A stretch of DNA of 64,000 nt from Sphingomonas aurea (GTDB taxonomy: Bacteria; Pseudomonadota; Alphaproteobacteria; Sphingomonadales; Sphingomonadaceae): assembly GCF_030678875.1 (NCBI RefSeq), contig NZ_JAUUDS010000001.1:620001-684000 (forward strand). Reading direction: 5' to 3'. Numbering within the stretch: the first letter of the stretch is position 1; each line of letters opens with the position of its first letter. The notes below the pieces were generated by a model, which had not been told where the DNA came from, did no database searches, and saw nothing but the letters and a program-made list of their open reading frames with translations. Positions 9,656 to 17,243 of the stretch are shown here, piece by piece. The position numbers were made by a program, and so were the translations under genes.

Positions 9656-9733
9656 GGCACCTTCGGCGACACCGATCGTTGTAGGCGACAGACCCGGCAC
9701 GCCGCCGGGCGTCGATCACCACAGGAGAGCGAC

Positions 9734-9928
9734 ATGCACGAGACCCCCAAGGGCGCCGATCCCCAGCAGCAGGACCGCGACGGCCAGCAGAAGATGGATC
9801 GTCAGCAGAACCAGCAAGGTGGCAGCAACGCGGCCACCGGCGGCAACGGTGCGGGTGCGAGCGGGATGGAGGACGGCGAGGAGTCCGGCGCCGGCTATGG
9901 CAACAATGCCGGGAAGCAGGGCGACTGA
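9734..9928 (+). CDS. Small disordered Gln/Gly-rich hypothetical protein
   Basis: 64 residues preceded by a good AGGAGAG ribosome binding site six bases before the ATG. The composition is Gln/Asp/Lys in the first half and Gly/Ala/Asn/Glu in the second, with no hydrophobic core, cysteine or signal peptide, so it should be intrinsically disordered and cytosolic. I do not recognise a family. Short hydrophilic proteins of this kind can be stress or desiccation protectants, which is only an analogy. It stands alone between the radical SAM gene and a palindromic repeat. Confidence 0.6.
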   Translation: MHETPKGADPQQQDRDGQQKMDRQQNQQGGSNAATGGNGAGASGMEDGEESGAGYGNNAGKQGD

Positions 9929-9941
9929 CCGACATTCCGTT

Positions 9942-10025
9942 TTCCCGCGGAGGCGGGAATCCAGTGCCTTCGGAGAGCAACGGCTCGTCGAATCCCTGGC
10001 ACTGGGCTCCCGCTTTCGCGGGAGC
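9942..10025. repeat. Composite three-stem palindromic repeat, copy 1
   Basis: Stem A is TTCCCGC/GCGGGAA. An AGTGCC (9963-9968) pairs with GGCACT (9998-10003). Stem B is GCTCCCGC-TTTC-GCGGGAGC (10006-10025). The same three elements in the same order recur at 17146-17228. This copy ends 30 bases past the dnaE stop codon. Confidence 0.75.
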
Positions 10026-10054
10026 ACAAGAGAGGAGGGGCGGCGAAGCCCGCT

Positions 10055-13000
10055 TTACCCCACCAGCGCCAGCCGCGTCTCCGATGCCTTCATCTCCGCG
10101 CCGACCACACCCGGCAGAAGCTCGACATGCCCCACCAGCTCGGCGTCGAGCAGGAAGTCGCGCCCGAGCAGGATAGCACAGCCGTCCTTCGTCATCGCCC
10201 GCACTTCCCCGCGCGCACCGCGATGCGGGCCGAGCAGAGCCGCCAGCGCCGCGAAGGCGGACGGGTCCTCCACCCGCACCTCCAGCACGAAGCGCGCCGT
10301 GCTCGCCAGCGTGTTGAACGGCTGGATGCGCTTGATCGACACGCGCGGCGCCTCTTCGCCCGGCCGCCGGTCAAGCTCGACCGTGACGAGCCCGCAGCCG
10401 CCCTCGCGCGCGGCCTCTTCCAGGTCCTTGGCGACGAGATCGTCGAAGCAGGTCGCCATGAACTGGCCGCTGGCATCCGAGCACTGCGCCATCATGTAGC
10501 GCTTGCCCCGTGCCGAGGTGCGCCAGCGGGCCTCCTCGACCAGCACGGCCATGGTCGCACCGGCGCGGCTGCCGTCGTCGGGAATGGTCAGCTCGGTCAG
10601 TGAGCCGAAGCTGCGCGCGCCGTGGATGCGCGCGAGATGCGCGTGCCGATCGACCGGATGCGCGGAGAAGTAGAAGCCAAACGCCTCCTTCTCCTGCTCC
10701 ATCCGTTCGGCGAGCGTCCACCGTGCGGCGGAGGGCAGCTTGATCGTGTCGCCGGCCTGGGTCGCGTCGCCGAACAGCCCGCCCTGTCCGCTGACCTTCT
10801 GCTGATGGATGCGAGCGGCGACGGCGAGGATCGTCTCGGCCACTGCCTGCACGCCGGCGCGGTTCGGCTCCATCCCGTCGAACGTGCCGGCCGCGGCCAG
10901 CGTCTCCAGCTGACGCTTGTTGAGCAGGCGCGGGTCGACACGGGTGGCGAGGTCGTCGAGCGAGGCGAAGCGGCCCGCCTGCCGCTCGGCGACCAGCTTC
11001 TCCATCGCCCCCTCGCCCACCGACTTCAGCGCGCCGAGCGCGTAGCGGACGCCGAGTTCGCCCTCCGCATCACGCTCGACGTCGAAATCGGGCTGGCTGG
11101 CGTTGATGCAGGGCGGCAGCATCGCGACGCCCGCGCGGCGCGCATCCTCCACGAAGATGCCGAGCTTGTCAGTCAGCGCCATGTCGTAGCACATCGACGC
11201 GGCGAAGAACTCGTGCGGGTAGTGCGCCTTCAGCCAGCCGGTCTGATAGGCGAGCAGCGCATACGCGGCGGCGTGCGACTTGTTAAAGCCATAGCCGGCG
11301 AACTTGTCGATCAAATCGAACAGCTCGTTCGCCTTCGCCTTCGGAATGCCGTGAGAGGCGAGGCAGCCATCGACGAAGGTGGAGCGCTGCGCGTCCATCT
11401 CCGCCTTCACCTTCTTGCCCATCGCGCGGCGCAGCAGGTCGGCGCCGCCCAGCGAGTAGCCCGCCAGGATCTGCGCGGCCTGCATCACCTGTTCCTGATA
11501 GACGAAGATCCCATAGGTCTCCTTCAGGATCGGCTCGAGCAGGGCGTGGGGATAGACGATCTCCTCCGTCCCCTGCTTGCGGCGGCCGAAGCTCGGGATG
11601 TTGTCCATCGGGCCGGGGCGATAGAGCGAGACGAGCGCGATGATGTCGCCGAAATTGGTCGGCCGCACCGCCGACAGGGTGCGGCGCATGCCTTCGGATT
11701 CCAACTGGAACACGCCCACCGTGTCACCGCGCTGGAGCAGTTTGTAGGTCGCCTCGTCATCCCATTCGAGCGCGTCGAGCTGGATGTGGACGCCGCGCTT
11801 GGCGAGCAGCTGCACCGCCTTCTGCAACACCGACAGCGTCTTCAGGCCGAGGAAGTCGAATTTCACCAGCCCCGCACCCTCGACATATTTCATGTCGAAC
11901 TGGGTGACGGGCATGTCGGAGCGCGGGTCGCGATAGAGCGGCACCAGCTGCGCCAGCGGCCGGTCGCCGATCACCACGCCGGCGGCGTGGGTGGAGGAGT
12001 GGCGCGGCAATCCTTCGAGCTTGGTCGCCAGATCCCAGAGCCTGCGGACCTGATTGTCGTTGGCGTATTCCTTCGCCAGTTCCGGCACGCCGTTCAGCGC
12101 GCGCTTCAGGTCCCAGGGATCGGTCGGGTGATTGGGAACGAGCTTGGCGAGGCGATCGACCTGGCCATAGCTCATCTGGAGCACGCGCCCGGTATCCTTC
12201 AGCACCGCGCGCGCCTTCAGCTTTCCGAAAGTGATGATCTGCGCGACCTGATCGCGGCCGTATTTCTCCTGCACGTAGCGGATGACCTCGCCGCGCCGGG
12301 TTTCGCAGAAGTCGATGTCGAAGTCGGGCATCGACACGCGTTCCGGGTTCAGGAACCGCTCGAACAGCAGGCCCAGCTGCAGCGGGTCGAGATCGGTGAT
12401 GGTCAGCGCCCAGGCGACGACCGATCCTGCACCCGAGCCACGGCCGGGACCGACCGGAATGTCATGGTCCTTCGCCCATTTGATGAAGTCGGCGACGATC
12501 AGGAAATAGCCGGGAAAGCCCATCTGGACGATCACGTCGACCTCGAACGCCAGCCGCTCGCGATAGACGTCGCGCCAGCCGGGCTCGCCCTCCGGCTCGC
12601 CTTTCGTCACGCGCAGCTCGGCGATGCGATCGAGCCGCGCCTCCAGCCCTGCGGCAGCGTCGCGGCGGAGCATGTCGGCCTCGCCCGCCAGGTCGCCGGC
12701 GAGCGTCGGCAGGATCGGCTTGCGGCTGGGCGCCATCACCGCGCAGCGCTGCGCCACGACCAGCGTGTTGGCGATCGCCTCCGGCAGGTCGGCGAACAGC
12801 GCCTTCATCTCGTCGGCCGGTTTCAGCCAGGCGTCGGGACAGCTCTTCGGGCGGTCCTCGGTTTCCACATAGGTCGAGTTGGCGATGCACAGCATCGCGT
12901 CGTGCGCGTCGCCGAAGCTCGATTCGGCGAAGCAGCAGGGGTTGGTCGCGACCAGCGGCAGGTTGCGGTCATAGGCCAGGTCGATCAGCGCCGCTTCCGC

Positions 13001-13549
13001 CGCGTCCTCGACCGGATCGGTGCGGCGGCAGATCTCGATGAACAGCCGGTCGCCGAAGATCGCCTGCAACCGGTCGCAATAGGCGGCAGCGCGAGCGGGC
13101 TGGTCCTCGGCATAGAGGCGGGCGAGCGCCCCCTCCCCGCCCGCGGTCAGCGCGATCAGCCCGTCGGCGTGGCGGGCGAGCATATCGATCGAGACATGCG
13201 GCGACTGCTCGATCGGCCGGTCGAGATGCGCCGCCGACACCAGCGCGCAGAGATTGTCGTACCCCGCCTTGTCCTGCGCGTAGAGCGCGATCCAGTCGAG
13301 CGGTGCCGCAATGCCCTCCGGCATGTCCGGGCGGCAGAGGCCCAGCATCGTGCCGATTACCGGCTGCACGCCGCTTTTCTTCGCCGCGTCGGAAAACGCC
13401 ATCGCCGCATAGAGCCCGTTGCGGTCGGTCAGCGCCGCGGCGGGAAAGCCGAGCTTCTTCGCCTGGGCGGCGATCGCCTTGGGATCGATTGCGCCGTCGA
13501 GCATGGTGAAGGAGGAAAAGACGCGAAGCGGCACGAACCCGGAATGCAT
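10055..13549 (-). CDS. dnaE: DNA polymerase III subunit alpha
   Basis: 1164 residues, normal for the replicative C-family polymerase. The order is an N-terminal PHP domain (1-~280), the polymerase core with PDFDIDFCETRRGE carrying the catalytic aspartates, the fingers and beta-binding region, helix-hairpin-helix, and a C-terminal OB fold (LTIPDDGSRAGATMAVLVEE). The PHP opening reads FVPLRVFSSFTMLDG: the two histidines that start this motif in metal-binding PHP domains are Pro/Phe, so any PHP exonuclease is probably lost and proofreading would need DnaQ. The upstream gap (13550-13643) holds degenerate repeat sequence. Confidence 0.97.
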   Translation of the reverse strand: MHSGFVPLRVFSSFTMLDGAIDPKAIAAQAKKLGFPAAALTDRNGLYAAMAFSDAAKKSGVQPVIGTMLGLCRPDMPEGIAAPLDWIALYAQDKAGYDNLCALVSAAHLDRPIEQSPHVSIDMLARHADGLIALTAGGEGALARLYAEDQPARAAAYCDRLQAIFGDRLFIEICRRTDPVEDAAEAALIDLAYDRNLPLVATNPCCFAESSFGDAHDAMLCIANSTYVETEDRPKSCPDAWLKPADEMKALFADLPEAIANTLVVAQRCAVMAPSRKPILPTLAGDLAGEADMLRRDAAAGLEARLDRIAELRVTKGEPEGEPGWRDVYRERLAFEVDVIVQMGFPGYFLIVADFIKWAKDHDIPVGPGRGSGAGSVVAWALTITDLDPLQLGLLFERFLNPERVSMPDFDIDFCETRRGEVIRYVQEKYGRDQVAQIITFGKLKARAVLKDTGRVLQMSYGQVDRLAKLVPNHPTDPWDLKRALNGVPELAKEYANDNQVRRLWDLATKLEGLPRHSSTHAAGVVIGDRPLAQLVPLYRDPRSDMPVTQFDMKYVEGAGLVKFDFLGLKTLSVLQKAVQLLAKRGVHIQLDALEWDDEATYKLLQRGDTVGVFQLESEGMRRTLSAVRPTNFGDIIALVSLYRPGPMDNIPSFGRRKQGTEEIVYPHALLEPILKETYGIFVYQEQVMQAAQILAGYSLGGADLLRRAMGKKVKAEMDAQRSTFVDGCLASHGIPKAKANELFDLIDKFAGYGFNKSHAAAYALLAYQTGWLKAHYPHEFFAASMCYDMALTDKLGIFVEDARRAGVAMLPPCINASQPDFDVERDAEGELGVRYALGALKSVGEGAMEKLVAERQAGRFASLDDLATRVDPRLLNKRQLETLAAAGTFDGMEPNRAGVQAVAETILAVAARIHQQKVSGQGGLFGDATQAGDTIKLPSAARWTLAERMEQEKEAFGFYFSAHPVDRHAHLARIHGARSFGSLTELTIPDDGSRAGATMAVLVEEARWRTSARGKRYMMAQCSDASGQFMATCFDDLVAKDLEEAAREGGCGLVTVELDRRPGEEAPRVSIKRIQPFNTLASTARFVLEVRVEDPSAFAALAALLGPHRGARGEVRAMTKDGCAILLGRDFLLDAELVGHVELLPGVVGAEMKASETRLALVG

Positions 13550-13643
13550 CGCGCCAACCTAGGCGACTGGCCATGATTCGACCAGCCGCGATAAGCTTGC
13601 GCTCGCGCGTCATGCCCGGCTCGTCCCGGTCAGGACGTTGTGG

Positions 13644-14087
13644 CTATAGAAGTGCCTCGATGTCCGCCGCGATAGCCTCTGGCCGGGTGGTCGGGGCGTA
13701 GCGGCGGACGGGCGCGCCGGTGCGATCGACCAGGAACTTGGTAAAGTTCCACTTGATCCCCTTCGAGCCGAGCAGGCCGGGCGCCTGCTCCTTCAGCGCG
13801 ACGAACAGGGGATCGGCACCCGGCCCGTTGACGTCGATCTTGGCATAGACCGGAAAGGTGACGTCGTAGTGTGTGCGGCAGAAGCTCGCGATCTCCGCGG
13901 CATCGCCCGGCTCCTGCGCGCCGAACTGGTTGCAGGGAAAGGCCAGCACCGAGAAGCCGCGGGCGGCATAGCGGCGGTGGAGCGCCTCCAGCCCGGCATA
14001 TTGCGGGGTGAAGCCGCACTGCGACGCCGTGTTGACGATCAGCAGCACCTTGCCCGCATGGCCGCCGAGATGGGCGGCGACGCTCAC
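13644..14087 (-). CDS. Glutathione peroxidase family (thiol peroxidase)
   Basis: 147 residues, starting at a GTG that overlaps the GNAT stop as GTGA. Family members are usually about 160 residues and start roughly ten residues earlier, so this N-terminus is short; the missing strand lies outside the active site. Catalytic residues are in place: Cys24 (NTASQCGFTPQY), Gln54 (PCNQFGAQEPG), Trp113 and Asn114 (KWNFTKFLV). It reduces hydroperoxides, probably with thioredoxin or glutathione. It is the last gene of the lolC/E-lolD-GNAT-gpx overlapping operon. Confidence 0.9.
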   Translation of the reverse strand: MSVAAHLGGHAGKVLLIVNTASQCGFTPQYAGLEALHRRYAARGFSVLAFPCNQFGAQEPGDAAEIASFCRTHYDVTFPVYAKIDVNGPGADPLFVALKEQAPGLLGSKGIKWNFTKFLVDRTGAPVRRYAPTTRPEAIAADIEALL

Positions 14088-14680
14088 TTGTCGTGCCGGG
14101 CGAGCAGATAGTCCAAGTTCTGCCGTACCCCCGGCCATTCGCGGTCGAGGATCGAGTAGACGACGCTGTCGCGCAGCCGCCCGTCCGCCATCACCTGATG
14201 TCCGCGCAGCACGCCGTCCTTCTTCGCACCCAGCCGCTCGATCGCGCGCTGGCTGCGCAGGTTCAGCGCGTCGGTGCGGATCTGCACGCACTGACAGTCC
14301 AGTGCCTCGAACGCGTGGCCGAGCAGCAGCCGCTTTGCCTCCGTATTCACGCCGGTCCGCTGGACGCGAGTGGCGTAGAAGGTGCCGCCGATCTCCAGCC
14401 GACGATGCGCCTCGCTGATCCGCATGAACCGCGTGGTGCCGACCACCTCGCCCTCGGCATCGAGCACGGCGAAGAGCAGCGCGCGGCCGGCATCCTGCTG
14501 CGCCCTGGCGGCATCCCACCAGCGCGCCGGCGACTTCAGCTGCGCCACATTGGCGTAGAAGATGTCCCACAGGTCGTCCTCGCGCGCCGCGGCGGTCAGC
14601 GCCTCCAGATCGCCGGCGTCGAGCGGGCGCAACGTGACGTAGCGGCCCGACAGGGTCGGCGTGGTGCGCCAGGCGTTCAT
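14084..14680 (-). CDS. GNAT family N-acetyltransferase (RimJ/RimL-like)
   Basis: 198 residues. The acetyl-CoA fold starts with [18 protein letters not shown], continues with [12 protein letters not shown] and [20 protein letters not shown], and closes with the [20 protein letters not shown] motif typical of the RimJ/RimL-like subgroup, which acetylates protein N-termini or small amines. The substrate is unknown. It overlaps lolD upstream (ATGA) and the peroxidase downstream (GTGA), so it is translated as part of the envelope operon. Confidence 0.88.
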   Translation of the reverse strand: MNAWRTTPTLSGRYVTLRPLDAGDLEALTAAAREDDLWDIFYANVAQLKSPARWWDAARAQQDAGRALLFAVLDAEGEVVGTTRFMRISEAHRRLEIGGTFYATRVQRTGVNTEAKRLLLGHAFEALDCQCVQIRTDALNLRSQRAIERLGAKKDGVLRGHQVMADGRLRDSVVYSILDREWPGVRQNLDYLLARHDK

Positions 14681-15405
14681 TGCAGCCGTCCCTCATGCAG
14701 GCGGACGACGCGGTCCATCTTGCGCGCCAGCCGTTCGTTGTGGGTCGCGACCAGCGCCGCCGATCCCTCACCGCGGACGAGGCGCAGGAACTCGGCGAGG
14801 ACGATGTCGGCGGTGCTCTCGTCGAGATTGCCGGTCGGCTCGTCCGCCAGCACCAGGGCCGGACGATTGGCAAGCGCGCGGGCGACCGCCACCCGCTGCT
14901 GCTCGCCGCCGGACAGCTGGCTGGGCCGATGGGTCAGGCGATGACCGAGGCCGAGCGCGGTGAGCAGCCCTGCCGCCCGCTCGTCGGCGTCGCGACGATG
15001 GGCGCCGTGGACCAGCTGCGGCAACACGACATTCTCGGTCGCGTTGAAATCCGGCAGCAGGTGATGGAACTGATAGACGAAGCCGAGCCGGTCGCGGCGC
15101 ACGATCGTGCGGCCATGCGCGTCGAGCTTTGCCGCCTCTTCATCCATGATCCGGATCGATCCGTCGAAGCCGCCCTCGAGCAGTCCGACCGCCTGAAGCA
15201 GGGTCGACTTGCCCGAGCCGGAGGGGCCGAGCAGCGCGACGATCTCGCCCGGTGCGATCGCAAGGTCGACGCCGCGCAGCACGTCGATCGTCTCGCCCCC
15301 TTGCGTGAAGCTGCGGGACAGAGCGGTCAGCTGGAGGACTGGGTGCGCGCCGTCGGACGCGGCGAAGCCGCGCCGCCCGTGCGCCGCGTTGCTTGCATCA
15401 TTCAT
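14677..15405 (-). CDS. lolD: Lipoprotein-releasing system ATP-binding protein LolD
   Basis: 242 residues. ABC ATPase with Walker [10 protein letters not shown] (60-68), Q-loop [10 protein letters not shown], signature LSGGEQQR and Walker [30 protein letters not shown] and the adjoining membrane gene identify LolD rather than another MacB-like ATPase. It powers release of outer-membrane lipoproteins from the inner membrane to LolA. It overlaps the permease gene upstream by eight bases and the GNAT gene downstream by four. Confidence 0.95.
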   Translation of the reverse strand: MNDASNAAHGRRGFAASDGAHPVLQLTALSRSFTQGGETIDVLRGVDLAIAPGEIVALLGPSGSGKSTLLQAVGLLEGGFDGSIRIMDEEAAKLDAHGRTIVRRDRLGFVYQFHHLLPDFNATENVVLPQLVHGAHRRDADERAAGLLTALGLGHRLTHRPSQLSGGEQQRVAVARALANRPALVLADEPTGNLDESTADIVLAEFLRLVRGEGSAALVATHNERLARKMDRVVRLHEGRLQ

Positions 15406-16648
15406 AGCGAAGCACCTGAACGGGGTCCGTGCTCGCCGCCTTCCAGGCCGGGTAGAGCGTCGCGAGAAACGAGAAGACGAGCGCCATGCTCGCGATCACC
15501 ACGATCTCGACGGTATCGGGTTTGGACGGCAGCTCGGTCAGGTAGCGGATCGACGGATCCCAGAGGTTCTGCCCGGTGACGAGCTGGACGAAGTTCACCA
15601 CGGCCTGGCGATAGAACAGGAACACCGCACCCAGGATCAGCCCGGCAACCGTACCCAGCGCGCCGATGGTGGTGCCGACGACCATGAAGATGCGCATCAG
15701 CCCGCCGCGCGTCGCGCCCATCGTGCGCAGGATCGCGATGTCGCGCGTCTTGGCCCGGACCAGCATGATGAGTGAGGACAGGATGTTGAACACCGCGACC
15801 AGGATGATGATCGACAGCACGGTGAACATCGCCACCCGCTCGACCGCCAAGGCCTCGAACAGCTGCGCGTTCATCGTGCGCCAGTCGCTGATGACGGCAT
15901 TTCCGCCGATCTTTGCGCCGAGCGGCTTCAGGATCTCGCCGACGCGGTCGGCGTCGACCGTCTGCACCTCTACCATCCCCGCCGCGTCGCCCATCAGCAA
16001 CAGGGTCTGCGCATCCTCGATCGGCATGACCACATAGGCCTTGTCGTAGTCATAGATGCCGATCTCGAAGATCGCGCCGACGCGGTAGCTGACGATGCGG
16101 GGCACCGTGCCGAACGGCGTCGACTGGCCCTGCGGGCTGAACAATGCGATCTCGCTGCCGACGGTGGCGCCCAGCGCCTCGGCCAGCCGGCTGCCGATCG
16201 CGATCGTGCCGCTGCCCGGCGTTATGCCGGTGAGCGAGCCCATCACCACCTTGCCCCCCAGCGTCGCGTTGGAGCGGATATCGGCGACACGCATACCGCG
16301 GACCAGCACCGCCTCCGACCGGCCACCATAGGTGGCGGCGAGCGGCTGCTCGATCAGCGGCACCGCGCTGGTGACGCCGGGCGTGGCGCGTGCCTGCTCG
16401 ACCACCTCGCGCCAGTCGGGCAGGCGACCGCCGACCCCCTGCACCACGGCATGGCCGTTCAGTCCGACGATCTTGTCGAACAGCTCGGCGCGGAACCCGT
16501 TCATCACACTCATCACGATGACGAGCGCGGCGACGCCCAGCATCACCGCGACGAGGCTGATCGAGGCGACGAGGAAGATGAACGCCTCGCCCTTCCCCGG
16601 CAACAGGTAGCGGCGGGCGATCATTCGCTCGTATCGGGACAGGATCAT
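15398..16648 (-). CDS. Lipoprotein-releasing ABC transporter permease LolC/E
   Basis: 416 residues from [20 protein letters not shown] at 16648; a 22-residue longer start is Cys/Pro-rich and rejected. There is one N-terminal membrane helix (~25-48), a large periplasmic MacB-like domain, and three C-terminal helices (~290-400). Only one permease gene is present, as in many alphaproteobacteria where a LolF/LolC homodimer replaces LolC plus LolE. With LolD it extracts mature lipoproteins from the inner membrane. It is the first gene of the four-gene overlapping operon, and its promoter must lie in the structured region upstream. Confidence 0.92.
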   Translation of the reverse strand: MILSRYERMIARRYLLPGKGEAFIFLVASISLVAVMLGVAALVIVMSVMNGFRAELFDKIVGLNGHAVVQGVGGRLPDWREVVEQARATPGVTSAVPLIEQPLAATYGGRSEAVLVRGMRVADIRSNATLGGKVVMGSLTGITPGSGTIAIGSRLAEALGATVGSEIALFSPQGQSTPFGTVPRIVSYRVGAIFEIGIYDYDKAYVVMPIEDAQTLLLMGDAAGMVEVQTVDADRVGEILKPLGAKIGGNAVISDWRTMNAQLFEALAVERVAMFTVLSIIILVAVFNILSSLIMLVRAKTRDIAILRTMGATRGGLMRIFMVVGTTIGALGTVAGLILGAVFLFYRQAVVNFVQLVTGQNLWDPSIRYLTELPSKPDTVEIVVIASMALVFSFLATLYPAWKAASTDPVQVLRYE

Positions 16649-16964
16649 CGCTGCCGGCTCTACGGGCGGCGCCGGGGCGACGCAACACCGTCGGCGTTGT
16701 TGCACGAAATCCACATGGCTCCGCCAATCGTGACCACCGCGTCACTCACCCCGTGACAAAAGCGGGTGGCCGACCTAGCAAGGTCGGGCTGGAACACAGG
16801 CAAGGCCGTGGTTCGGGGAATGCTCTTACGCCCGCCCAAAGAGGCTGGAGCGAGAGCGGGAAAAATTGGGGGCTGACGAGCGATCGTCACGCAGGCGCCC
16901 GGATCGGCAACGGTCCGGGCGTTTGCCGTTTCCGGTCCTGACGCAAGCTATCCCATTGAGAAAC

Positions 16965-17029
16965 GCACGTCCGCCGCTCGGTGGCGGTCAAGGGGCGAAC
17001 CGCCGGGCAAGCACGACCGGCGGACGTGC
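16965..17029. repeat. Nested 12-bp palindrome
   Basis: GCACGTCCGCCG (16965-16976) is perfectly complementary to CGGCGGACGTGC (17018-17029). Inside is a second stem, GGCGGT (16983-16988) with ACCGCC (16999-17004). No coding potential is evident. Confidence 0.7.
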
Positions 17030-17145
17030 CGGCCTTTCACGCCGCTGGCGGTCCGGGAGCTTCCACACTGCGGCCCGCCATCGGCTGAGTCCGATCTGCC
17101 AGTGTCAGGCTGAACGGGGAATGAGCGAATTCCCCGGTCCCGGCT

Positions 17146-17228
17146 GTCCCCGCGGAGGCGGGGACACAGTGCCTCGCGAGCCACGGCCCTCGCCCCTCAA
17201 GGCACTGGGCTCCCGCCTTCGCGGGAGC
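17146..17228. repeat. Composite three-stem palindromic repeat, copy 2
   Basis: Stem A GTCCCCGC/GCGGGGAC (17146-17165), AGTGCC (17168-17173) pairing with GGCACT (17201-17206), and stem B GCTCCCGC-CTTC-GCGGGAGC (17209-17228). Order, orientation and spacing match copy 1 at 9942-10025. It ends 16 bases past the TonB receptor stop codon. Confidence 0.75.
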
Positions 17229-17243
17229 ACGAAGTCCCTCGAT

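Larger units (their letters stand above)
16649..17243. other. Structured non-coding interval between lolC/E and the TonB receptor gene
   Basis: About 595 bases without a credible gene. Hairpins seen: GCAACA/TGTTGC (16682-16702), CCGACCT/AGGTCGG with loop AGCA (about 16772-16790), CGCCCGGA/TCCGGGCG with a ten-base loop (16896-16921) followed by TTTGCCGTTT on the plus strand, the nested palindrome at 16965-17029 and the composite repeat at 17146-17228. The lolC/E promoter must lie in the first part. The run from about 16740 to 16930 could encode a small RNA on the plus strand ending at the hairpin, but I cannot assign a family. Confidence 0.4.

Noticed and set aside
10622..13576. 984-codon plus-strand ORF opposite dnaE
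   Set aside because: High-GC antisense frame; composition is Arg/Ala/Gly/His-rich with no family motif, while the minus strand encodes a complete DnaE.
14087..14873. Long frame fusing GPx to an upstream region
   Set aside because: The upstream part is antisense-like or out of frame with GNAT and LolD; GTG at 14087 gives a GPx start coupled to the GNAT stop.
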